20,175 nucleotides of DNA from Thiopontia sp964416755 (GTDB taxonomy: Bacteria; Pseudomonadota; Gammaproteobacteria; GCF-002020875), in contig CAYQFH010000045.1 in assembly GCA_964416755.1 (NCBI GenBank), positions 1 through 20,175 on the forward strand, written 5' to 3'. The notes beneath the pieces are model-generated. The model had not been told where the DNA came from and ran no database searches. It saw only the letters and a list, made by a program, of their open reading frames with translations. Shown piece by piece: positions 14,532 through 20,175 of the stretch. Position numbers and translations under genes: made by a program. Positions within the stretch are counted from its first letter, which is position 1, and every line of letters begins with the position of its first letter.

Positions 14532-15047
14532 TTATGTCTCCTCCAGTACTTTAAGAGTGGTGGGGGCAGGGAACTTCTCCACCATGCTGTTGGAGATTCG
14601 ACCGTTCTTGGCCTGATGCAATGCATCGGACTCCATGATGATCAGTGCAAAAATGGTCACCATCACCGGGAGTGTGACCACAGCCGCAAACGGGAAGATG
14701 GTTGCAAAGGCGGCACCGCCATAAATGTGGATGGCGTAGAGGGTGGAGAGCAATATGATCAGCCCCAACAACATCGCCATCAACAACTTGCTGCGCTTCA
14801 TCGCAATGCGCCAGTGGCACTGTACGAACCAGGGAGCCTCTTCGACCATCCTTTTTCCACGAATCATGATGTAGGCGAGTGCGGCAATCGAGGCAATCGG
14901 GGTTACCATCACCAGCTGTGGAATCGATTTGGCGATTCCCAGCGCCGAGACAAAGTAGAGGATATGGTTGACGATGAGGTTGGTGAGAAAGACCTCATGG
15001 GGGATTTTACTGGCCTTGATCTCGGCCTCATCGATTTCGAATTTCAT
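14532..15047 (-). CDS. Unknown four-helix membrane protein (paralogue of the 6936-7406 product)
   Basis: A 171-residue protein with hydrophobic segments at about 19-38, 44-63, 87-107 and 112-138. It has a loop with FVQCHWRIAMKR and a hydrophilic C-terminal tail. It shares with the ccoS-linked protein the motif HE(V/L)F-x2-NLI-x2-H (His17, Glu18, Asn23, His28) and HW-x2-A-x2-R (His78), with the same spacings to within one residue. I chose the start at 15047 (MKFEIDEAE) because it begins at the homologous position and lies 20 bases after the upstream gene's stop. The Shine-Dalgarno is weak, so coupling to the upstream gene is likely. A longer start at 15137 would overlap the upstream gene by 70 bases. 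Confidence 0.85.
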   Translation of the reverse strand: MKFEIDEAEIKASKIPHEVFLTNLIVNHILYFVSALGIAKSIPQLVMVTPIASIAALAYIMIRGKRMVEEAPWFVQCHWRIAMKRSKLLMAMLLGLIILLSTLYAIHIYGGAAFATIFPFAAVVTLPVMVTIFALIIMESDALHQAKNGRISNSMVEKFPAPTTLKVLEET

Positions 15048-15067
15048 CAGATTTATAGAAGTTAGGG

Positions 15068-15745
15068 TTACAGGAGTGTTGTCAGTTGGAAAATGCCAAA
15101 ACCGCCGACCATTATACCTGCACTGGCCCGTATCCACCCTTTTTGCAGGTGTTCCACCATTTTTCCGGAGAGCAGGCCGATTCCCAGCAGGGCAGGTAGC
15201 GTGCCCAGCCCAAAACTACTCATGATCAATGCCCCCTGGATAGTGCTCTCTGCAGAGAGACTCCAGAGCAGTGCGGTGTAGACCAAGCCACAAGGGAGCC
15301 AACCCCAGAGCAGACCGGCAACCAGCGCTTGAGGGAGAGAACGGATCGGGATCCAGCGTTTGGCCAGTGGCTCAATCCTGCGCCAGATCAATGCGCCACC
15401 TCGCTCGATGGCAAGAATGGCGCGAGGCCACCAGCCACTGAGATAGAGGCCCAGCAAAATCATTATGCTGGCAGAGAGAAGTGTGAAGAGCTGGCGGATC
15501 ACCATCCCTTCCCCCATACTACTGAGAGTGCTCCCTACTGCTGCCATTCCGGCTCCGGCAACGGTATAGCTGAGAATGCGTCCGCTGTTGTAACTCAGCA
15601 GATAGGGAATGGCCTGTTGACTGCGCTGTTGTGGGTTGATGCCGATGGTCAAGGCGGAGACGATACCGCCACACATTCCGGCACAGTGGGTGGTGCCTAG
15701 TAGCCCCATTAGAAAGGCAGAGAGATAGATCGATTCGGTCAACAT
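15068..15745 (-). CDS. DsbD_2/sulfite exporter TauE/SafE-type membrane protein, likely oxidase copper maturation
   Basis: A 225-residue protein with about six transmembrane segments. It has the signature HCAGMCGG at 20-27 (His20, Cys21, Cys25) in the first helix and WGWLPCGLVY with Cys152 in the fourth. This is the cytochrome c biogenesis transmembrane-region family (DsbD_2), usually labelled sulfite exporter TauE/SafE. Members often sit next to ccoGHIS in gammaproteobacteria and are thought to move copper or reductant rather than sulfite. Here it heads a minus-strand operon with the four-helix paralogue, which strengthens the link to cbb3 maturation. On the minus strand TATACT lies only eight bases before the ATG, so the transcript may be nearly leaderless. 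Confidence 0.88.
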   Translation of the reverse strand: MLTESIYLSAFLMGLLGTTHCAGMCGGIVSALTIGINPQQRSQQAIPYLLSYNSGRILSYTVAGAGMAAVGSTLSSMGEGMVIRQLFTLLSASIMILLGLYLSGWWPRAILAIERGGALIWRRIEPLAKRWIPIRSLPQALVAGLLWGWLPCGLVYTALLWSLSAESTIQGALIMSSFGLGTLPALLGIGLLSGKMVEHLQKGWIRASAGIMVGGFGIFQLTTLL

Positions 15746-15770
15746 GGCGCGGCAGTATACCGTAAACAGA

Positions 15771-15807
15771 AAAAAACCCGATACACAGTGTGTGTACCGG
15801 GTTTTTT
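15771..15807 (-). terminator. Rho-independent terminator of the 56-residue gene
   Basis: CCCG-A-TACACA (15777-15787) pairs with TGTGTA-C-CGGG (15791-15801) with one A/C mismatch and a 3-base loop. It is flanked by six A on the left and six T on the right. It sits 25 bases before the SafE-like start, so that gene must start transcription from within or beside this hairpin. Confidence 0.9.
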
Positions 15808-15816
15808 GGGATTTGA

Positions 15817-15849
15817 TTTAATCGTTCAGAAGGAAGCTGTACGATTAAA
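15817..15849. repeat. 9-bp inverted repeat over the stop of the 56-residue gene
   Basis: TTTAATCGT (15817-15825) and ACGATTAAA (15841-15849) are exact reverse complements with a 15-base spacer; the right arm includes the stop codon. It may be part of the mRNA 3' structure together with the downstream terminator. Confidence 0.5.
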
Positions 15850-16015
15850 CGCTGCAGGCAGTCTCTTCTTCGATGTTCCCCTTCTCAACGGCATCGATTG
15901 CCTTCTGATCGTGGTCGTTGGCTGGGCAGCCGCAGCTGTGGTCGCCATTCGCAGCGTGCAGGCGAGCCTGCTCCATGTGCCACTGTGCTACTTTGATATG
16001 CTGATCTACGTTCAT
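15845..16015 (-). CDS. Small Cys/His-rich protein, function unknown
   Basis: A 56-residue acidic protein (MNVDQHIKVAQWHMEQARLH...). It has an N-terminal helix with several His, a compact HSCGCPANDHD cluster at 27-37 and a further Cys54 near the end. No signal peptide. The start at 16015 is backed by a perfect AAGGAG on the minus strand; the longer frame start at 16078 has no such site. It has its own promoter and terminator, so it is a monocistronic gene. The Cys/His cluster could bind a metal such as copper, zinc or iron. I do not recognise the family. Confidence 0.8.
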   Translation of the reverse strand: MNVDQHIKVAQWHMEQARLHAANGDHSCGCPANDHDQKAIDAVEKGNIEEETACSV

Positions 16016-16049
16016 CGTATCGCTCCTTGTAAAAAATGGATGTTTGACA

Positions 16050-16078
16050 ATAATGGGTGCCAAATAACTGGCTGCCAA
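16050..16078 (-). promoter_or_regulatory. Sigma-70-like promoter of the 56-residue gene
   Basis: On the minus strand TTGGCA (complement of 16073-16078) and CATTAT (complement of 16050-16055) are 17 bases apart. The -35 hexamer is the left arm of the palindrome at 16073-16095. Confidence 0.6.
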
Positions 16079-16095
16079 CTATGATACAGTTGGCA
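16073..16095. promoter_or_regulatory. Palindrome shared by the divergent 56-residue and TrpD2-like genes
   Basis: TGCCAACT (16073-16080) and AGTTGGCA (16088-16095) form a perfect 8-bp inverted repeat with a 7-base spacer. A third TGCCAA lies at 16058-16063. Each arm contains a TTGGCA that can serve as a -35 box, one for each direction. One dimeric regulator could control both genes. Confidence 0.6.
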
Positions 16096-16133
16096 AAACA
16101 AAAAGCAAACTATTTTAGTAAGGAATTATTGTC

Positions 16134-17213
16134 ATGGTTGACCAGCCCCTGGATCCCGTTGTTGCTCAAGAGGTTATGACCTCCATCATCCAGCGTATTG
16201 CGACAGGACCTACGCTGAGTAAGGATATTGAGTTCGAGGAGGCGCGTACCGGAATACGTGCCATTCTGGAGGGGCATGTGAGTGAGGTGCAGGCGGCAAT
16301 ATTCCTCATTGCCTTGCGCATGAAACGCGAGACCGATGACGAAAATCGCGGTATTCTCAGCGGTATTCAGGACCTCACCCATGTGGCCGAGGCCAATGTG
16401 GATGAGGTGGTCGATATTGTCGATCCCTACAACGGTTACAATCGAACACTGCCTGCTGCCCCTTTCCTGCCGGCACTGTTGGCGGAGCTGGGCATTCCTG
16501 CTATTTCGCAGGGGCTGGAGACGGTCAGCCCCAAATTTGGCTTTACCCATCGCCAGATTCTGCGTGCTGCAGGCGTCAATGTGGACCTTTCAGTGGAAGA
16601 GGCGGCGGCACAGCTGAGCGACCCCGGTAAGGGATGGGCCTATGTCGATCAGCATCATGCTTGTCCAGCGCTGCACAACCTGATTCCACTGCGTAATGAG
16701 ATGATCAAGCGCAGTGTTATCACCACCGTGGAGGTCTCCACCCGACCAGTACGAGCGAAGAAGCTCAACCATCAGATGACCGGTTATGTTCACAAACCTT
16801 ATGCGGAAATCTACGCCATGCTGGCGCGGCATGGTGGGTTTGACTCCGCACTATTGGTACGTGGTATTGAAGGTGGTGTGACCGCCTCACTGCGTCAGGC
16901 CTCCACCACCTACCAGTTTGTTGGGGATGCACCAGAGGTGGCGGTGCAGGTTGATCCAGAATCATTGGGTATTCAGCATGATTTGCGGGCCCCAGCGATT
17001 CCGGTTGGGGTTGAGGGCAACGAGGAGATCTCCAAGGCGGCTGCAGAGGCCGGTGTCCAGGCACTTGAGGGCAAGGAGGGGATCACCTTTGATACGCTGG
17101 TGTTGAGTGGTGCGCTAGCACTGCACCATCTGGGGCGCTGTGATTCACTGGAACAGGGGGCGGAACAGGTGCGTGATGTGCTCAAGAGCGGCAAGGCGGC
17201 AGGACGCATCTGA
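16134..17213 (+). CDS. TrpD2/YbiB-like protein (anthranilate phosphoribosyltransferase fold, not TrpD)
   Basis: A 359-residue protein of the glycosyltransferase family 3 fold: N-terminal helical domain (about 10-85) and a larger alpha/beta domain. The usual TrpD PRPP loop GTGGD is replaced by VDPYNGYNR (96-104). The KHGNR region is replaced by AISQGLETVSPKFGFT (123-138). It is therefore unlikely to make phosphoribosyl-anthranilate. It matches the TrpD2/YbiB group, of which E. coli YbiB is a nucleic-acid-binding member. The stop overlaps the start of the Rieske gene (TGATG), so the two are translationally coupled, which suggests a joint redox-linked role. It is divergent from the Cys/His-rich gene across a shared palindrome. 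Confidence 0.87.
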   Translation: MVDQPLDPVVAQEVMTSIIQRIATGPTLSKDIEFEEARTGIRAILEGHVSEVQAAIFLIALRMKRETDDENRGILSGIQDLTHVAEANVDEVVDIVDPYNGYNRTLPAAPFLPALLAELGIPAISQGLETVSPKFGFTHRQILRAAGVNVDLSVEEAAAQLSDPGKGWAYVDQHHACPALHNLIPLRNEMIKRSVITTVEVSTRPVRAKKLNHQMTGYVHKPYAEIYAMLARHGGFDSALLVRGIEGGVTASLRQASTTYQFVGDAPEVAVQVDPESLGIQHDLRAPAIPVGVEGNEEISKAAAEAGVQALEGKEGITFDTLVLSGALALHHLGRCDSLEQGAEQVRDVLKSGKAAGRI

Positions 17214-17515
17214 TGGAGCCGTTGCTGCAGGTGGATGAGCTGGCACAGGGGAAGATGCGTGCCTATCAGATCCAGGGGCACGATATTCTGGTGGCACATA
17301 CCGAGAGTGGTTTTCATGCTATTGCCAACCGTTGTCCACATGATGTGATTGCGCTGGATCTCGGCTGCCTGGAGGGCGAGGTGGTGCGCTGCTCGCTACA
17401 TGGGAGTCGTTTCAATCTCACTACAGGTAAGCCGCAGGAGCCACCGGCAGAGGAGTCGGTAAAGGTCTACCCGTTGGAGGTCAAAGATGGAGTGGTCTGG
17501 GTTGATCTGAATTAG
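17213..17515 (+). CDS. Rieske-type [2Fe-2S] ferredoxin (NirD-like)
   Basis: A 100-residue single Rieske domain with both ligand boxes: C41-P-H43 and C60-S-L-H63-G, followed by FNLTTGKP. No signal peptide or helix, so it is cytoplasmic, like NirD or dioxygenase ferredoxins. The cluster should accept or donate one electron. Its ATG overlaps the stop of the TrpD2-like gene, so they are made together; no dedicated reductase or oxygenase is in the window. A weak hairpin (CCTTCT at 17545-17550 with AGAAGG at 17557-17562) follows but has no T-run. Confidence 0.93.
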   Translation: MEPLLQVDELAQGKMRAYQIQGHDILVAHTESGFHAIANRCPHDVIALDLGCLEGEVVRCSLHGSRFNLTTGKPQEPPAEESVKVYPLEVKDGVVWVDLN

Positions 17516-17605
17516 AAGCTTGTCAATCAGATTACATTCTTCCACCTTCTTGCAGGAGAAGGGCAAAGGTGGAGGGAGAGCGTAAGAATTATTGTAGCCT
17601 CCTTC

Positions 17606-17629
17606 AATTGTTACAATTTTGTAACAATT
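17606..17629. promoter_or_regulatory. Perfect 24-bp dyad upstream of the luxR array (candidate operator)
   Basis: Half-site AATTGTTACAA (17606-17616) and its exact reverse complement TTGTAACAATT (17619-17629) surround a 2-base centre. The right end touches the -35 box of the luxR promoter. The centre lies about 46 bases before the predicted start, close to where lux boxes sit at activated promoters. It does not match the classic lux box sequence. Confidence 0.8.
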
Positions 17630-17657
17630 TGTTTTTAAACGGAGAGAACGTTATATT
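17629..17657 (+). promoter_or_regulatory. Candidate promoter of the luxR triplet
   Basis: TTGTTT (17629-17634) and TATATT (17652-17657) with 17-base spacing. The leader then contains a CCCATG/CATGGG inverted repeat (17663-17668 and 17677-17682) 15 bases before the first luxR start, which could mask or expose the ribosome binding site. Confidence 0.6.
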
Positions 17658-17696
17658 TTTCACCCATGTTTGAACTCATGGGCTTGAAAAAGGGAA

Positions 17697-18449
17697 ATGG
17701 ATAACCAGATTATCGATTTCCAGACTCAACTGTTTCAGTGCAAATCCTTTGATGAGAGCTGGCAGCTCTATCTTGAGGAGATGGAGCGGTGCGGTTTTGC
17801 TCATCTGTTGTATGGATATACGCTCTTTACAGATAATGAAAGTGATCCAAGTTCGTTCGACTTTTCTGTAACCAACTACTACCAAGCGTTCTTGTCTGAT
17901 TATGTCGCGGTAGATGGTATAGGTAATGATGCCTCTGTCGATTGGGCGTTAGACCATGATGAACCGGGAGAGTGGAGTCTTGAGGAGAATATTGCCAAGC
18001 TGACACCGACACAGAAGCTTGTGGATGAGGTGTCCAGAGATCACGGGATTGTCTATGGTTATACCATTCCAGTCAGGCTGCCAAGCGGGAATCTTGGTGG
18101 GGTAGGGTGTAGCGCGACGGATATTCAGAAAAAGGAGTTCAAACAGGATATTGCTCCTAAAATCGGTTACATTACGGTCATTACCAACCTGTTCCATCTA
18201 CACACGTTGCAGTTCCCCAGACTGCTACAGAATGCCGTGCTGGGAGAAGACGGAGAGCCGTTGACGGAAAAAGAGCAGGAGGTGATCAAATGGTTGGCGC
18301 ACGGCTACAAAATCCAGCAGATCGCCGAGCAAAAGATGTTCCGATCACAGGAGTCGGTCAACCTCTATATTCGCAAGGCCAAGAACAAACTGCAGGCACC
18401 CAATGTGGCACAGTTGGTGGCTAAGGCGATGGTGCTGCGTTTAATCTGA
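17697..18449 (+). CDS. LuxR-family regulator, first of three tandem paralogues
   Basis: A 250-residue quorum-sensing-type regulator: autoinducer-binding-like domain (about 5-175) and LuxR HTH (about 187-250, LTEKEQEVIKWLAHGYKIQQ then the recognition helix region KMFRSQESVNLYIRKAK). Of the six residues classically tied to acyl-homoserine lactone binding (TraR numbering W57, Y61, D70, P71, W85, G113), alignment by eye gives Phe65, Tyr69, Asp78, Ala79, Trp93 and probably Gly131. Tyr, Asp and the second Trp are kept, while the first Trp and the Pro are changed. No luxI is in the window, so this is a LuxR solo here. AAGGGA precedes the ATG. It is the promoter-proximal gene of the array. Confidence 0.94.
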   Translation: MDNQIIDFQTQLFQCKSFDESWQLYLEEMERCGFAHLLYGYTLFTDNESDPSSFDFSVTNYYQAFLSDYVAVDGIGNDASVDWALDHDEPGEWSLEENIAKLTPTQKLVDEVSRDHGIVYGYTIPVRLPSGNLGGVGCSATDIQKKEFKQDIAPKIGYITVITNLFHLHTLQFPRLLQNAVLGEDGEPLTEKEQEVIKWLAHGYKIQQIAEQKMFRSQESVNLYIRKAKNKLQAPNVAQLVAKAMVLRLI

Positions 18450-18459
18450 GACCAGAATA

Positions 18460-19230
18460 ATGGACAACCAGATTATTGATTTTCAGACTCGACTATTCCA
18501 GTGTAGATCCTTTGACGAGAGCTGGCAGCTCTATTTGGGGGAAATGGAGCAATGTGGTTTTGCTCACCTCTCCTACGGTCATACTGTTTTTGACGATAAT
18601 GAAGTTCATCCACAGAATATTTGTTACTATCTGACTAGCTATCGTCAGGAATTTGTGGATGACTATATGCAGGTAGATGGTGTAGAGAATGATATCTCGA
18701 TCACTTATGCATTGTATTATGAACAGCCACTGGAGTGGGCTCTTGAAGAGAAGATCCTCCTTGAGGGGAAGAGTATAGAACTGAGCTCGGCACAGAGAGT
18801 TGTGGACGATGTATCGAAAGATCATGGTATCGTTCATGGCTACACCATCCCATTGAAGTTGCCTGGGGGGAATGTAGGTGGCGCAGGGCTGAGTGCAACC
18901 GGTATCCAGAAAAAGGAATTCGAACAGGATATCGCCCCCAATATTGGTTATATCACAGTAATCACCAATCTGTTCCATATTCAGGCACTGCAATTTCCCA
19001 GGCCATTGCGGAATGCGGTTGTCGGAAAAGAGAGAGAACCGCTCACAGTAAAGGAGCGGGAGGTGATCAAATGGTTGGCGCATGGTTACAAAATCCAGCT
19101 GATTGCTGAAAAGAAAATGTTCCGTTCGCAGGAGTCGGTCAACCTCTATATACGTAAGGCCAAGGACAAGCTGAAGGCACTCAACGTAGCACAATTGGTG
19201 GCCAAGGCGATGGTGTTGAGGCTGATTTGA
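18460..19230 (+). CDS. LuxR-family regulator, second of three tandem paralogues
   Basis: A 256-residue paralogue of the upstream gene, starting with the same MDNQIIDFQT. The HTH domain differs at only about 7 of 64 positions by hand count, whereas residues 42-100 of the sensor domain are only about 46% identical. Six extra residues are inserted near 100-107 (LLEGKSIELSS). The ligand-site positions read Phe65, Tyr69, Asp78, Ile79 and Trp93. The gene starts 10 bases after the first luxR stop with a weak ribosome binding site, so it is expressed from the same transcript. Recent tandem duplication with divergence of the sensing half is the simplest origin. Confidence 0.93.
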   Translation: MDNQIIDFQTRLFQCRSFDESWQLYLGEMEQCGFAHLSYGHTVFDDNEVHPQNICYYLTSYRQEFVDDYMQVDGVENDISITYALYYEQPLEWALEEKILLEGKSIELSSAQRVVDDVSKDHGIVHGYTIPLKLPGGNVGGAGLSATGIQKKEFEQDIAPNIGYITVITNLFHIQALQFPRPLRNAVVGKEREPLTVKEREVIKWLAHGYKIQLIAEKKMFRSQESVNLYIRKAKDKLKALNVAQLVAKAMVLRLI

Positions 19231-20000
19231 ACGCCGTGCGCCACTCTACCAGCAACCATATTATCGATTTTCAGGTTGGTCTGATGGACTGCTGTACAGT
19301 AGAAGAGGCATGGGCGCATTACCGGAAAGAGACAGTCGCATTGGGGTTTCTTCATGCGCAGTATGGTCATTCGTTCAGTGTGTTCCGCCGGGGAGAGGAT
19401 TACAAAGGATTTGTTGTTACCGATTATCCGCAGGAATTTCTGAACGATTATGAACAGGCTGGAGGAATGGATGTCGATGCCTCTGTGCTATGCTTGGTGG
19501 AACAAGGTACGCCAACTGAATGGGGTGATCCAGAGGTGATGGAGCGCCTCCCTGAAGAGCAGAAAGTGTTGGATGAAGCCTCGCTCGACCATGGAATTTT
19601 GTATGGCTACTCAGTTCCAGCCCCAATGCAGGGTGATAATGTGGCCGGTTTTGGATTGAGCGCAACCAAGGTCGGGGAACGTGAGTTCAGACAGGATATT
19701 GCGCCACAGCTGGATATTGCAGTTGTTTTCTCTAACCTATTTCATTTCCACCTTTTGCAGATGCCTCGGCAACCAAGAGATGACTATGAGCATGATAATT
19801 GGAATCGACATTTAATTGAGAAGGAGGTTGAGGTGATCAGATGGCTGGTTCACGGTTATACGATTCAACAGATTGCAGAATTGAAAATGTTTCGCTCACA
19901 AGAATCGGTCAACCGTTATATTCGTAATGCCAAGAAAAAGTTGAAAGCTGGCAATATTGCGCAACTGGTGGGGCATGCGATGATTTTGAATCTGGTTTGA
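19227..20000 (+). CDS. LuxR-family regulator, third of three tandem paralogues
   Basis: A 257-residue paralogue, the most diverged of the three. It keeps IIDFQ near the start, DHGI(L/V)YGY, FGLSAT, the (K/F)(E)QDIAP-like stretch FRQDIAP, and the HTH with KMFRSQESVN identical in all three. Ligand-site positions are Phe71, Tyr75, Asp84, Ala85 and Trp99. The start is a TTG overlapping the second luxR stop (TTGA), with GAGG five bases upstream; a GTG at 19236 is the alternative. Either gives a translationally coupled third member. No partner synthase follows in the window. Confidence 0.92.
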   Translation: MNAVRHSTSNHIIDFQVGLMDCCTVEEAWAHYRKETVALGFLHAQYGHSFSVFRRGEDYKGFVVTDYPQEFLNDYEQAGGMDVDASVLCLVEQGTPTEWGDPEVMERLPEEQKVLDEASLDHGILYGYSVPAPMQGDNVAGFGLSATKVGEREFRQDIAPQLDIAVVFSNLFHFHLLQMPRQPRDDYEHDNWNRHLIEKEVEVIRWLVHGYTIQQIAELKMFRSQESVNRYIRNAKKKLKAGNIAQLVGHAMILNLV

Positions 20001-20026
20001 ATCCACCGTTGGGTGATTAAGGAAAA

Positions 20027-20143
20027 ATGGAGATTACGCTTACTCTAGCTATCCTGTTCTTTGTATCGGCACTATTATGGATGGCAAATCGTGCCTATCG
20101 ACAGATTGAGTCACCACAAGAAGAGGTGGCCCCGAAAATCTGA
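20027..20143 (+). CDS. Small single-helix membrane protein after the luxR triplet
   Basis: A 38-residue ORF: MEITLTLAILFFVSALLW begins a transmembrane helix at about 3-20, followed by a short hydrophilic tail (RAYRQIESPQEEVAPKI). AAGGA lies four bases upstream of the ATG. It starts 26 bases after the third luxR. It is complete in the window but may belong to an operon continuing beyond it. Very short, so coding status is moderate; function unknown. Confidence 0.55.
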   Translation: MEITLTLAILFFVSALLWMANRAYRQIESPQEEVAPKI

Positions 20144-20175
20144 ACAGGCCGATAAGTGGGAAACCTGCTGACTAA

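Noticed and set aside
14523..15065. A 180-codon + strand frame over the four-helix protein gene
   Set aside because: Antisense shadow; His/Gln/Gly-rich with no hydrophobic or domain pattern.
15068..15745. Taking the TauE/SafE label as a sulfite exporter partner for DsrA
   Set aside because: HCxxMCGG and WLPCGLVY place it in the DsbD_2-like group linked to cbb3 maturation, and it is not next to dsrA.
16134..17213. Naming this gene trpD (anthranilate phosphoribosyltransferase)
   Set aside because: The GTGGD and KHGNR catalytic segments are replaced, and no trp genes are nearby; the TrpD2/YbiB group fits better.
17545..17570. Terminator after the Rieske gene
   Set aside because: Competing short stems exist (CCTTCT/AGAAGG and CCACCTT/AAGGTGG) but no T-run follows.

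Overview
The window (about 52-53% G+C by eye) looks like chromosome from a gammaproteobacterium with a microaerobic, sulfur-oxidising lifestyle. The reasons are a cbb3 oxidase locus in gammaproteobacterial order, a dissimilatory (reverse-type) sulfite reductase alpha subunit (DsrA), a c4-like dihaem cytochrome and several c-di-GMP and LuxR-type regulators. No phage, IS element, tRNA, rRNA or CRISPR is visible. No gene-free stretch exceeds 300 bases; the longest (9762-10035, 274 bases) holds the dsrA terminator and the bcp leader.

Region 1 (27-7406, + strand) is the cbb3 cytochrome c oxidase locus. ccoO-ccoQ-ccoP are translationally coupled (ccoN should lie just upstream), followed by a 45-residue one-helix protein and a strong terminator. 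The assembly operon ccoG-ccoH-ccoI-ccoS comes next, then a small four-helix protein of unknown function. A five-copy heptamer repeat sits between ccoG and ccoH, directly against the ccoH ribosome binding site. A bidirectional terminator closes the region.

Region 2 (7471-9761) has a c4-like cytochrome plus DUF302 pair (- strand), a divergent PsiE-family membrane protein (+) and a peroxiredoxin Q/BCP (-).

Region 3 (9806-12025, - strand) is a self-contained dsrA unit: a near-consensus sigma-70 promoter, a 60-residue ORF, a 10-bp hairpin, dsrA, then a terminator. There is no dsrB in the window. Siroheme sulfite reductases of this type are alpha2beta2, so a DsrA cut off from a partner by a terminator is the most surprising gene here. 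A 76-residue unknown lies upstream.

Region 4 (12233-13868, +) is a REC-EAL phosphodiesterase and a stand-alone receiver. Region 5 (13831-15745, -) is a second likely metallo-oxidase assembly operon: a DsbD_2/SafE-like protein with an HCxxMCGG motif, a paralogue of the four-helix protein of region 1, and an anchored periplasmic protein. Region 6 (15771-17515) has a 56-residue Cys/His-rich protein (-) and, divergent across a shared palindrome, a TrpD2/YbiB-like protein coupled to a Rieske ferredoxin (+).

Region 7 (17606-20143, +) holds three tandem LuxR-type paralogues with no LuxI in view. They have nearly constant DNA-binding domains and diverged sensor domains, and sit behind a perfect 24-bp dyad that abuts the -35 box. 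A small one-helix protein follows.
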